Under the pieces are notes generated by a model. It saw nothing but the letters and a program-made list of their open reading frames with translations. It searched no databases and was not told the DNA's origin. 53,430 nucleotides of DNA from Desulfosporosinus sp. OT (GTDB taxonomy: Bacteria; Bacillota; Desulfitobacteriia; Desulfitobacteriales; Desulfitobacteriaceae): NCBI RefSeq assembly GCF_000224515.1, contig NZ_AGAF01000248.1, forward strand, positions 1-53,430. The letters are read 5' to 3'. Position numbers and translations under genes: made by a program. Below are positions 43,318 through 50,780 of this stretch, one piece after another (within the stretch, counting starts at the first letter, position 1; each line of letters starts with the position of its first letter).

Positions 43318-44516
43318 CTTTCTACAAGTCGTTGCGTAGTACGATACGAAGCAATAACATCCTGTCTCTCGATTATTTGACTACCTCCGCGAGCAAGACT
43401 TCCTAATGCATTACATGCTGACTGTAATGGTTCAAGTAATTGTCGTGACAACCAAGATACGACTGGTACAACGAGACCATCACCCATAGCTTCATAGGCA
43501 TGGTTGTAAGCATCTGGTAACCAAAACGTGTCTTCGACCCCCATTAGCCTTGCTGCCTCCCGAGGTGAAAGTAAACGTGTACGAATTACCCCATTCTCAA
43601 CAACGACAACAGTTTGTCTACTTGAACCTCCTCTGGGTGTCCGTAGACATCCCGCGATACCGTCAAAACGAACCTCAGCTCGCTGTACCCCTTGCCTAAT
43701 ACGTTTATAAAGAAAGCCGACTTGAACACCACCAGCTAAACGTGCAGCTTCAACTTTATTACGATTTCGATCCGTCATCATCGAGAGCAATCGTTGCGTT
43801 TCTTCATCCGAATTCCATGATACCCCGGTTGGTTCACGTTCGATAATTTCGGTGATATTTGGTATATAATTGTTCTCTGGAACTGGTACATTCCACCATC
43901 TCCATACAGCTTGAAGATGTGCTGGTAACATTGATTTTGCCTTTAATAAAGCTTCCGGGAACCAAATTGAGTTTGCAGCTCCGTTAATTGTAAAGTTGTC
44001 AACAGGAACAGTTAGATCTACAGCAACAAGAAATACTCTTTGGCGAGATTGAGGCACAAAGTGTGATGCGTCAATTACCAATGCTCCAAACTGCATTCCT
44101 AATGAAAGCAAAGATTCACATAGACCTTCAAAATCACCGCTGTGAATCAACCCAACCACATTCTCAATAACTATTAGTGGTGGTCTATTACCCAACTGTA
44201 AAAGACAAAACATATGGTTCCAGAAAGGCCAAAATGCTCCACTTCGACGTGCTAGCATTCCACTTCGCCAACCGGCTAGAGATAGGTCTTGACAAGGGAA
44301 AGAAGCCCAAGCCATATCAGCATTTATCGGAATGTTTGATACGTCAGCAACATCTCCAAGTACAAAATGACTTGTTTCGTGGTTCATTCGATAGATTTCT
44401 GCTTTTTTGGAGCTGATGTCATTAGCCCAAATACATTCCCAATTATGGCCTAATCCCAATTTGGCTAAGCCTACTCCGGCAAAGAATTCAAGAAATTTAT
44501 ATTTTTGCCGAATCAA
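43302..44516 (-). CDS. DNA (cytosine-5-)-methyltransferase
   Basis: The 404-residue protein has the ordered C5-methyltransferase motifs: FFAGVG (motif I, residues 11-16), PCQDLS with catalytic Cys75 (motif IV), ENVVGL (motif VI, about 118-123) and QSRQRVFLV (motif VIII, 156-164). A variable target-recognition region follows, and a C-terminal part with LSPREAARLMGVED (motif IX) and YEAMGDGLVVPV (motif X). The TTG start has GGGGG upstream. With DUF4928 it forms a likely restriction-modification system; the target sequence is unknown. The gene is AT-richer than the conjugation genes. Confidence 0.92.
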   Translation of the reverse strand: MIRQKYKFLEFFAGVGLAKLGLGHNWECIWANDISSKKAEIYRMNHETSHFVLGDVADVSNIPINADMAWASFPCQDLSLAGWRSGMLARRSGAFWPFWNHMFCLLQLGNRPPLIVIENVVGLIHSGDFEGLCESLLSLGMQFGALVIDASHFVPQSRQRVFLVAVDLTVPVDNFTINGAANSIWFPEALLKAKSMLPAHLQAVWRWWNVPVPENNYIPNITEIIEREPTGVSWNSDEETQRLLSMMTDRNRNKVEAARLAGGVQVGFLYKRIRQGVQRAEVRFDGIAGCLRTPRGGSSRQTVVVVENGVIRTRLLSPREAARLMGVEDTFWLPDAYNHAYEAMGDGLVVPVVSWLSRQLLEPLQSACNALGSLARGGSQIIERQDVIASYRTTQRLVERWRTG

Positions 44517-44759
44517 ATAAAAACCCCCATTTGCGAAATTTTATATCATTTTCTTGCCAAGAAACCCTAATTGTTTTTATTATAGCATAGTAGTTAAACG
44601 TAGCAATTTTTTTGTATGAGGTGTACATAAGATGTAGGGCCGATTGTCCGAATCTAATTCCACTAAACCACTCCCATTCTTAATTCTCTGTACAACTAAC
44701 TTGATAAGAAAAAGCCATTCTAACCCATGTGCTTGAATTATTACAAAAAATCCTATTTC

Positions 44760-45689
44760 TTATAATCCGAGTCTTTTGACCTCAAGGTTATGTCTAGATT
44801 TCATAGACTCCAATATAACTTTTCCATTCTTGTCGGGGTAACCAATTGATCTGTTCAATAACATATCAATAGAACTATTGGGGTCATGAAACAATAAACT
44901 GTATTTACCACATAGTTCTGGTTCCCGTGTTTTTTCTGCATATACAACACGAATTAAAGTATGCCAATCAGCAATTTTTGCAGAGAGAAACTTTACATCT
45001 TCCTTTTTTGATACTGGTAATTCTAAGAGTTCTCCATTTAGGCTTTTGTCGAAAATCGTTATATCTACAATAAAATAGAATACCGATAAGCTAACTCTTG
45101 AAACGAAATCGTCATAATTAACCCCTCTTGGCAAAACAAAGAAGTCAATTCTCACGTTACATTCTTTATTTACCTCTACGACAAAATTGTCTTCTCTATT
45201 TGAAATTGTTGGGATATATGATAGCTCCATATTAGCTGGGATATAACAACTACAAATTGGAAATAGAAAAACATTTTTCTTCTGAACTACCCCCGCATGA
45301 CGAGGGCACCAAACTTTATTCTTATTATCCTTGAAATTAATGACCGGTAGTTTTATTCGCTCTTCACTTTCGTCATAGAAACCGTGCCATGATACAGCGC
45401 TAATATGTCTATCACAGTAAATTCGGCCTTGTTTTGTTTGTAAACATGCGATATCAAAATATGTGTTTTTAGCTGCATCAAATAATATATCTACCTCACC
45501 CATATGTGAATTGTATCGTTTATGAGTTTCCTTTAACTTAATTCTCAAAATCTTATGACCATTTTTACTAATGATAATGAACTTATTGTGTTTTTCCAAT
45601 AAATTTAATCTCCCCTTACCGAGCCAACTTATTGCCTTCCATGTTATTAATTGAGACTCTAGGTTATCATCCAATACGTTCATCAACAT
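44760..45689 (-). CDS. Unrecognised 309-residue protein of the defence-like island
   Basis: I do not recognise the family. The N-terminal part is basic (LEKHNKFIIISKNGHKILRI), then a part with EVDILFDAAKNTYFDIACLQ and a Cys/His pair (WCPRHAG). A second pair of cysteines occurs in FPICSCYIPAN. The sequence alternates beta strands and ends in a basic helix. The E-V-D-I-L and Q-T-K elements resemble a PD-(D/E)XK nuclease core, but this is speculative. It overlaps the zinc-ribbon protein gene by 23 bases, which indicates a functional pair. Confidence 0.65.
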   Translation of the reverse strand: MLMNVLDDNLESQLITWKAISWLGKGRLNLLEKHNKFIIISKNGHKILRIKLKETHKRYNSHMGEVDILFDAAKNTYFDIACLQTKQGRIYCDRHISAVSWHGFYDESEERIKLPVINFKDNKNKVWCPRHAGVVQKKNVFLFPICSCYIPANMELSYIPTISNREDNFVVEVNKECNVRIDFFVLPRGVNYDDFVSRVSLSVFYFIVDITIFDKSLNGELLELPVSKKEDVKFLSAKIADWHTLIRVVYAEKTREPELCGKYSLLFHDPNSSIDMLLNRSIGYPDKNGKVILESMKSRHNLEVKRLGL

Positions 45690-46287
45690 ATTTCTTGAGA
45701 ACCTCTATAAACTTCTTCCATGCGGGTGGATATTCATTGCTTCCAGATTTATAAATTTCATGCCCTTCGGGAAGCCCAATTTCAATATGCCACTGCGTCC
45801 CGTCTAAAATCGTACTATTAAAATAGTTATTATTCCAGTATTCAACTTCACAAGCGGCAATCTCATCAATCAAGTTATACCATTGTTCATTTGACAACTC
45901 TTTTTCAGTTAGAACGACATCTTCCATAGCATAATACTCGGAAGGGATTTCATTTTTCAAGTCCAATAGATTATATCCATTGGATGTTTGTCCGTATCTA
46001 AGCCACTTCTTCTCACGTCTGCCGTCTATGTAAACATGGTACGATGTACCGAAATAACCGCCAACATAAAAGTCAAAGGAACACATATTTTTTAGTTCAG
46101 AGTTATTACCACCAAACCGTTGTCCGCAATTCTTACAAGCTCGGTTTGGACTGTTAGGAGAGATACAGCACCCGCCAAGCACAATTTCCCTACGCTGCTC
46201 ATCCCGATAAGCCTCTTGATTCGGCATACCGTATAATAACTTAACAGTATCTGTAGACCCGCAAGCAGGGCATTTGCGTTTTACCAT
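45667..46287 (-). CDS. Zinc-ribbon protein of unknown function
   Basis: The 206-residue protein begins with CPACGSTDTVKLLYGMP, then GGCCISPNSPNRACKNCGQ, so two CxxC pairs form a zinc ribbon in the first 60 residues. The remainder is polar and rich in Trp and Tyr, with FYVGGYFGTSYHVYI and a helical end. Similar proteins of unknown role occur in phage and mobile DNA. GGAGGTC lies upstream of ATG 46287. Its C-terminus overlaps the 309-residue gene. Confidence 0.65.
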   Translation of the reverse strand: MVKRKCPACGSTDTVKLLYGMPNQEAYRDEQRREIVLGGCCISPNSPNRACKNCGQRFGGNNSELKNMCSFDFYVGGYFGTSYHVYIDGRREKKWLRYGQTSNGYNLLDLKNEIPSEYYAMEDVVLTEKELSNEQWYNLIDEIAACEVEYWNNNYFNSTILDGTQWHIEIGLPEGHEIYKSGSNEYPPAWKKFIEVLKKYVDERIG

Positions 46288-46332
46288 AATATCTTATGAC
46301 CTCCGGCGACTTTTTTCTATGTCAATTGCAGT

Positions 46333-47163
46333 TCAATTTGCGTTTAGTCCAAACGCTCTGCTCCCGAGTTTATCTTTATATAGATTTTCATAGTCTATAA
46401 CTTCCGCATTAGTCAACGTCTTAGACAATGTTCTTAGAATTGTAAACTGGAATTTGCTGTATCTGTCTATTGGCAAAGCCATTAACAGTTTATTACCGCC
46501 GTGCCCATTTCTTGCGTATTCCTTAAAACGGCCAAGAATCCCTTCATTTCCATAAGCAGAACCAACATATTGTTTGCCATCCTCGGTGTCAACAATTAGA
46601 TAAACACCGGCAACCGATGAAAGCATTATGTGCCACATCCGATTTGCATCAGGATTTTCAACTATCTTCTTCAAGCTATTGTAATCTAACACAAAATCCT
46701 CAAAGCCAGGAAAACTGTCATAGCAGCCTTTGGGGAGGATCTCTATTACTTCCTTTGGTTTCTTATCATTAAGCCACTGATACCAACTTCTTGTGGCACC
46801 ACCCCATTCTATAACAAGGCGTTCAATTAGGTCTGAAAGAAAATCTGTTCTTCTTAGTTCATAGAAGTACCACCCTGCTTCCCAAAAGTCGGTATAAATC
46901 TGATCAGGTAGTTGCCTTGGTTGGGATACTGCAATTACTTGAAATATACCAATAAACTTTGCTTGAGTACGATCATGCCCGAGAAAAGTGACGATATAAT
47001 CACAATCACCAAAAACATTCTTGCTCTGACAGCTTTGATAATGTTCCAATCGCCCTTCCCTATAGAGCCTGTCTGTATCAAAACCACTGTCTTGATGTCT
47101 TACAAGCTTTATCTTTTTATCTATATCTAACCCACTCATCTTTAAAAGGTCGTTTAATGTCAA
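46333..47163 (-). CDS. GIY-YIG nuclease-family protein
   Basis: The 276-residue protein ends in a GIY-YIG domain: GVYLI (186-190), QYVGSA (198-203), Arg212 in LGRFKEYARNG, Glu259 in YENLYKDKLG and a final Asn, which match the catalytic Tyr, Tyr, Arg and Glu positions. The first 180 residues form an unassigned domain with FLGHDRTQAKFIGIFQV and an aromatic patch (FWEAGWYFYELRR), probably for target recognition. The TTG start has AGGTG upstream. It is separated from the JAB gene by about 100 bases. Confidence 0.75.
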   Translation of the reverse strand: MTLNDLLKMSGLDIDKKIKLVRHQDSGFDTDRLYREGRLEHYQSCQSKNVFGDCDYIVTFLGHDRTQAKFIGIFQVIAVSQPRQLPDQIYTDFWEAGWYFYELRRTDFLSDLIERLVIEWGGATRSWYQWLNDKKPKEVIEILPKGCYDSFPGFEDFVLDYNSLKKIVENPDANRMWHIMLSSVAGVYLIVDTEDGKQYVGSAYGNEGILGRFKEYARNGHGGNKLLMALPIDRYSKFQFTILRTLSKTLTNAEVIDYENLYKDKLGSRAFGLNAN

Positions 47164-47264
47164 CTTTTTCTACACCTGCCAATCACGATAAGCCGTATGC
47201 TCACTGGAATGTATGTTCTTGACGAGACCCGAAGATTAACAGTATTTCTTACGAAGAGGAAAAA

Positions 47265-47993
47265 TTAGATTATACCTGGCCGATGTCGTCGAGTAATCCG
47301 CTTTCTAATACCTCGACCAAACTCGGTATATTCTCCGACCATGCCGAGAATTGCTGGACAATCCAAAATGACATTATCATCCACGTGTGTGGATAACCTA
47401 ATCTTTGTACTATTATCAAGATATGTGATATAGCCATTTAGCCATAATCTATAATTGCCTAAAGTAAGTTCAATAGTGTTTGTCCCAATCCACCTATGCT
47501 CTCTATCAGACTTCCTTTCAAGCTTTGCAATTGTCAAGACCAAACCGACTCTATAATTATGACTTAACCAAAACTCAGAGCGACCTTCCACCGATTTAAT
47601 ATCTTGTTTACTGAATTCGTATAGTTTATCATTTATAACCTCATCTTTCGTATCATGCGGATGTGTGTGAAAATCTCCGAGGAAATCATATTGAGGCCAA
47701 AACGATGTCAATATATCCCTTTTTAATTCTAGTGTGGCATCCACCGGATCACATGACACATCTTTTCTTTCTGCAGATGTATCAATGGATAACAGTTCTA
47801 CACAATACAATGTTTTTTCATCAGGGAGTTTAATCTCGTGTCCCCAAAGAAGGCCAAAAGTTTCTACCCCTCTTCTTCGATATTCTCCCCCTTTATGGGC
47901 GATGCTGTATGCTTCCAACCCGCTTAGACACATCTGTATCAGAACATCTTCGGATATCCGGATTACATACCCTTTTGGATTATACTCTTCCAA
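47265..47993 (-). CDS. JAB/MPN (JAMM) metalloprotease-like protein
   Basis: The 242-residue protein carries a JAMM signature: a Glu in VETFGLLWGH (Glu44), HTHP in GDFHTHPHDTKDE (His109, His111) and SKQD (Ser128, Asp131), the zinc ligands and catalytic positions of MPN+ peptidases. The gap between HTHP and SxxD is about 15 residues, longer than the usual 7. JAB proteins remove ubiquitin-like tags or cleave C-termini in bacterial antiphage systems, but no E1, E2 or ubiquitin-like gene is nearby. TTG 47993 follows AGAGGGGAG. Confidence 0.75.
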   Translation of the reverse strand: MEEYNPKGYVIRISEDVLIQMCLSGLEAYSIAHKGGEYRRRGVETFGLLWGHEIKLPDEKTLYCVELLSIDTSAERKDVSCDPVDATLELKRDILTSFWPQYDFLGDFHTHPHDTKDEVINDKLYEFSKQDIKSVEGRSEFWLSHNYRVGLVLTIAKLERKSDREHRWIGTNTIELTLGNYRLWLNGYITYLDNSTKIRLSTHVDDNVILDCPAILGMVGEYTEFGRGIRKRITRRHRPGII

Positions 47994-48091
47994 CTTTGAA
48001 TACTCCCCTCTTGGTTTTATAATTCAACAGTTTCCTGAATATTCCTCCCAAAATAAAGTTCCATTTGTTAACTATGTTTTAAGTAACAAAA

Positions 48092-48616
48092 CTAAAATTC
48101 CCAAATAATGGGTTCGGGTGTAAAATCTTTTCCCTCCTCGACGATTTCAAATACATCAGCCTTACACCCTAACAGTGCTGATAAGAGTATAAGTCCTCGT
48201 ACTTGATTTTCCCGCAATTTATCGTGGGAGTCTAGTCTTTTTGATTCGGCAAACCGAATTTCGGAGTAATCCGGCCTATATATTAGCAAATCTGGTTCCT
48301 CTATATTTTTAAAAGCCCTATATAAAGTTCTTGCACTCTCATATTTTTCCTTACCAAAATTCCCGATCAAAATTTCCTCCGCCAATGGATATTTTTCAGG
48401 TCTATTTCCTCCAAAAACGTTAAAATCATGATGAATCCACTTATATCCTAGAGAAGAAAAGTGTTGTCCCACGATAAATTCCCCGAAACCGTAGGAGTTC
48501 GGCAACTTAAGACAGTACGGATCAAGGCATTGCTCCCTTTCTCCATTTACCCATTTGTTAAATTCCTCTTTAGTGTAAGTTAGAACATATAACGGAAATG
48601 AAATCTGAATACTCAT
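48092..48616 (-). CDS. VRR-NUC-like nuclease
   Basis: The 174-residue protein has a PD-(D/E)XK nuclease signature. Pro108-Asp109 lies in EEPDLLIYRPD, and Glu124-x-Lys126 lies in FAESKRLDSHDKLRE, with Gln138 in NQVRGLILL at the position of the VRR-NUC helix. About 100 residues upstream of it, rich in Tyr, Gly and aromatic residues, might bind DNA. AGGAGGAG lies upstream of ATG 48616, overlapping the stop of the interrupted gene upstream. The likely role is cutting branched or invading DNA. Confidence 0.7.
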   Translation of the reverse strand: MSIQISFPLYVLTYTKEEFNKWVNGEREQCLDPYCLKLPNSYGFGEFIVGQHFSSLGYKWIHHDFNVFGGNRPEKYPLAEEILIGNFGKEKYESARTLYRAFKNIEEPDLLIYRPDYSEIRFAESKRLDSHDKLRENQVRGLILLSALLGCKADVFEIVEEGKDFTPEPIIWEF

Positions 48617-48627
48617 ACTAGCTCCTC

Positions 48628-49203
48628 CTAAGAATTCTTGTTTAACTCAGCAACCTCTTCTTTTACTTCACGTAATATTTCTTCATCGTAAATATCTGCG
48701 GAAATCCTTCCATATTTCTGGTACATTCTAATCATGAAAAGCCGACCAAAGTCATCACCACTAAACCTAATATCAGTTTCATTATATTTGCCCTGTGATT
48801 GAAGTTCAAAATACCGTTTAGTATGTTAATCAATAGCCCATGTCGGAGTAAGCTCAATCCCTTGCTGGGTGAATCTTCGAATAGCCTTATTAATAGTAAG
48901 TTCATACTCCAATCCCTGTTCAACCTCCCAGAATTTCTTTAATTTACAGCACCAATAAAGAACTTGCCAAAGCATATTATCATTGCCAACTTCCATCAGA
49001 TACGTCTGATAAACTGTATTGGCCAAAACAATCAGCTCCGGTTCAATACAATCCTCAGCAGCAAAAATGGCTAATCTTTTTGCTAAATATTTTCCGCTCA
49101 TGTTATTTTCCTGTAACACTATGAACCAATAAGAAGCTTCCTCAAAATTCGCAAACCTCATTGACTTAATCAAAGCACTTACTGCTTCGTCCTTAATAAA
49201 CAC
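48628..49203 (-). pseudogene. RarA/MgsA C-terminal-domain-like protein with an in-frame stop
   Basis: The first 125 codons read DEAVSALIKSMRFANFEEAS, then a helical part with YLAKRLAIFAAEDCIEPELI, and end in TPTWAID. This is the helical domain found at the C-terminus of RarA/MgsA AAA+ clamp-associated ATPases, here stand-alone with its own GGAGG and GTG start. A TAA at 48826 follows WAID; the same frame resumes at once as HTKR and continues 65 codons to 48628. Stand-alone family members keep D-x-HT intact at this place, so the TAA is probably a nonsense mutation, or a read-through site. The final stop overlaps the ribosome binding site of the nuclease gene. Confidence 0.6.
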
Positions 49204-49362
49204 ACTTATAAGACCTCCTCCTGATGTCTTCTTTTGTAATTCTCTACCAACATTATAATCCCTGCGATGGACATAACTTTGAAATCTCGGTTATTGTTAG
49301 GCAACTTAATAAAAAAAACTAGAGCATGATACATTCTGGCTTGCCTTGATGTGATTTTTCAA

Positions 49363-49405
49363 TTGATATTTCCCAACAGTTCGGGATATAATAGAACAAA
49401 TGTTC
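49363..49405 (+). promoter_or_regulatory. Promoter with LexA (SOS) box
   Basis: TTGATA and TATAAT are separated by 18 bases, and GAAC-AAAT-GTTC (49394-49405) follows directly after the -10 element. GAAC-N4-GTTC is the core of the Gram-positive LexA/DinR site, so the following gene should be induced by DNA damage. Confidence 0.7.
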
Positions 49406-49430
49406 TTTTCATGTTCAAAGGGGAAGAATA

Positions 49431-49634
49431 ATGAAAGTTCTTATGAAACCAATAGAAATGATAGCTTGGTTCGATTTGGATGGTCCTCGGCCAATTCGAT
49501 TCCGGGTAAATGGAGAGGTTTATAAGGTTCATCAAGTGTCCAATATTTCTGAAGTAAAGCTGGCTGGTAACAGAATGAAGATCTTCCGTTGCCAGAGTGA
49601 GATTGGTGGACAGCCAACAATCTTCTTCAAATAG
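49431..49634 (+). CDS. Small SOS-linked protein
   Basis: The 67-residue product reads MKVLMKPIEMIAWFDLDG then PIRFRVNGEVYKVHQV and ends in KIFRCQSEIG. Very similar small proteins accompany Y-family DNA polymerase genes in Firmicutes and are under LexA control, matching the promoter here. No polymerase gene follows, and this copy seems to end early after FRCQS compared with the usual longer C-terminus. AGGGGAAG lies upstream of ATG 49431. Confidence 0.65.
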   Translation: MKVLMKPIEMIAWFDLDGPRPIRFRVNGEVYKVHQVSNISEVKLAGNRMKIFRCQSEIGGQPTIFFK

Positions 49635-49719
49635 AATTCCGCATAAATTAGTTGACTTATTTTCAACTTTGTTATATTATCGTCATAAAGGTTGAATAAT
49701 AATAAAGAGGTAAAGAACA

Positions 49720-50058
49720 TTGACAGATTTTAATGCGATACATGGCCAAAGAAATTTTTTTGAACAACTTTTTGTTCGAAGTGATCTAAGTAAAGCAGAT
49801 TATAAAATTATTCTTTATTTGTTATGTGTTTTAGATGTTGAAAATTATAAGGCAATTTCTCAAAAGAATATTTCGGAACTGATATTTTTAGACAAAAGCA
49901 TCGTATCCAAAAGTATAAAGAATCTAATAAATATTGGTATAATTGAGAAATCGGATGACAAGTATATTTCGGGCTATCGTTTTTCACTAGAGTTTAGAGG
50001 CGAAAAATTTGCTCAAGATAAAAATGCATTAATTCAAAAGTATTTCAATGATATATAA
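49720..50058 (+). CDS. RepL-like winged-helix protein
   Basis: The 112-residue protein begins with TTG 49720 (AGAGGTAAAG upstream). Its middle reads YKIILYLLCVLDVENYKAIS, then KSIVSKSIKNLINIGII, then a wing with YRF. This pattern is typical of plasmid RepL-type replication proteins and phage replication regulators. A DNA-binding or replication-control role is likely. It lies between the SOS-linked gene and two small acidic protein genes. Confidence 0.65.
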   Translation: MTDFNAIHGQRNFFEQLFVRSDLSKADYKIILYLLCVLDVENYKAISQKNISELIFLDKSIVSKSIKNLINIGIIEKSDDKYISGYRFSLEFRGEKFAQDKNALIQKYFNDI

Positions 50059-50108
50059 TCATTATTTATTAATTATTAATTTATTAAATGTAAGGAGGTA
50101 AAGGATTG

Positions 50109-50264
50109 ATGTCTTTCGAAATTTTTGATGGAGTTAATGCAACTCTGGACAGAGAAGTAAGTGATTTCATGCGTGAAAATGATTGTGATATTGAAGACGC
50201 ATGCAATGCTCTGGGAATTAACTATACCGAAGCTTATGACTATCACTTTAGTAATGATAATTAA
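50109..50264 (+). CDS. Small acidic protein (51 residues)
   Basis: The ATG has AAGGAGG upstream at good spacing. The product reads MSFEIFDGVNATLDREVSDF followed by a Cys-containing acidic helix (ENDCDIEDACNALG) and an aromatic end (YTEAYDYHFSN). It has about twelve acidic residues against two or three basic ones and is followed by a second acidic protein gene. I know no family. DNA mimicry or an antitoxin-like role is possible. Confidence 0.6.
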   Translation: MSFEIFDGVNATLDREVSDFMRENDCDIEDACNALGINYTEAYDYHFSNDN

Positions 50265-50286
50265 TTGTAGGATTATGGAGGGAGAA

Positions 50287-50454
50287 ATGTATATGTTTGA
50301 CCCTAAAATAAATCTTGATTTAGACCATTTGGATGATAAAACTATAAGCAATATTTACGAGGATAGTGTATTCACAAGGGATTGGGATACTGTTTCAGAT
50401 ATTGAAGATTATGTAAGGGGTAATGACAAGTGGGATATCCTGAATGATGATTGA
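50287..50454 (+). CDS. Small acidic protein (55 residues)
   Basis: The ATG at 50287 has GGAGGG upstream. The product reads MYMFDPKINLDLDHLDDK then a strongly acidic remainder (EDSVFTRDWDTVSDIEDYV). It is highly acidic, like its neighbour at 50109. A longer frame from 50161 exists but overlaps that gene and lacks a ribosome binding site. A terminator follows at 50465-50491. Its role is unknown. Confidence 0.6.
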   Translation: MYMFDPKINLDLDHLDDKTISNIYEDSVFTRDWDTVSDIEDYVRGNDKWDILNDD

Positions 50455-50464
50455 TTAGATTACC

Positions 50465-50491
50465 GGAAGCTTTTTATAGCTTCCTTTTTTT
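50465..50491 (+). terminator. Terminator of the rightward cluster
   Basis: GGAAGCT (50465-50471) pairs with AGCTTCC (50478-50484), followed by seven T (50485-50491). It ends the four-gene rightward cluster. Confidence 0.85.
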
Positions 50492-50578
50492 ATCAACATT
50501 CTAGCCCCCCCCCTTTGATTCACCGTAAGGGGGTAAAATAAAAAAGACAAGTGCCGGAATACTGATAGAACTTGCCTT

Positions 50579-50626
50579 TTATGCTTCAGCTCTAACCCAT
50601 TTTATCTCAGGATCTTTGGCAAAAAA
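50579..50626 (-). pseudogene. C-terminal remnant next to the right repeat
   Basis: A minus-strand frame reads AKDPEIKWVRAEA before a TAA and is preceded by a stop just upstream. It abuts the right direct repeat (50628) and looks like the last 15 residues of a lost conjugation gene. It is the counterpart of the scrap at 41954-42028. Confidence 0.4.
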
Positions 50627-50627
50627 T

Positions 50628-50780
50628 CATAACCACCTCCAGATAAAAGAAGAGCTGCACCCGTTTAGGTACAGCCCCGAAAGCCCTGCTTATTATAGCT
50701 CCATTTCGTCTTCGTCCTCATCTTCGTCATTAAAAAGAGCCTTCAAGAAGTCGTCACTGCTATTGTAAGATTTAACGCTG
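50628..50780. repeat. Right copy of the direct repeat bounding the island
   Basis: About 153 bases are nearly identical to 42036-42189. This copy is continuous with the intact DUF3846 gene at 50693-51460 and carries its last codons, stop and terminator-like hairpin. The sequence between the copies is AT-rich and unlike the conjugation genes. Confidence 0.9.

Noticed and set aside
47265-48616. Ubiquitin-like conjugation defence system (Bil-type or CBASS with JAB)
   Set aside because: Only the JAB protein is present; I found no ubiquitin-like protein, E1 (ThiF) or E2-like gene, and no cyclase nearby.
42334-49203. DISARM or BREX system
   Set aside because: There is a methyltransferase, but no DrmA/DrmB helicase, PglZ, BrxC or phospholipase gene in the island.
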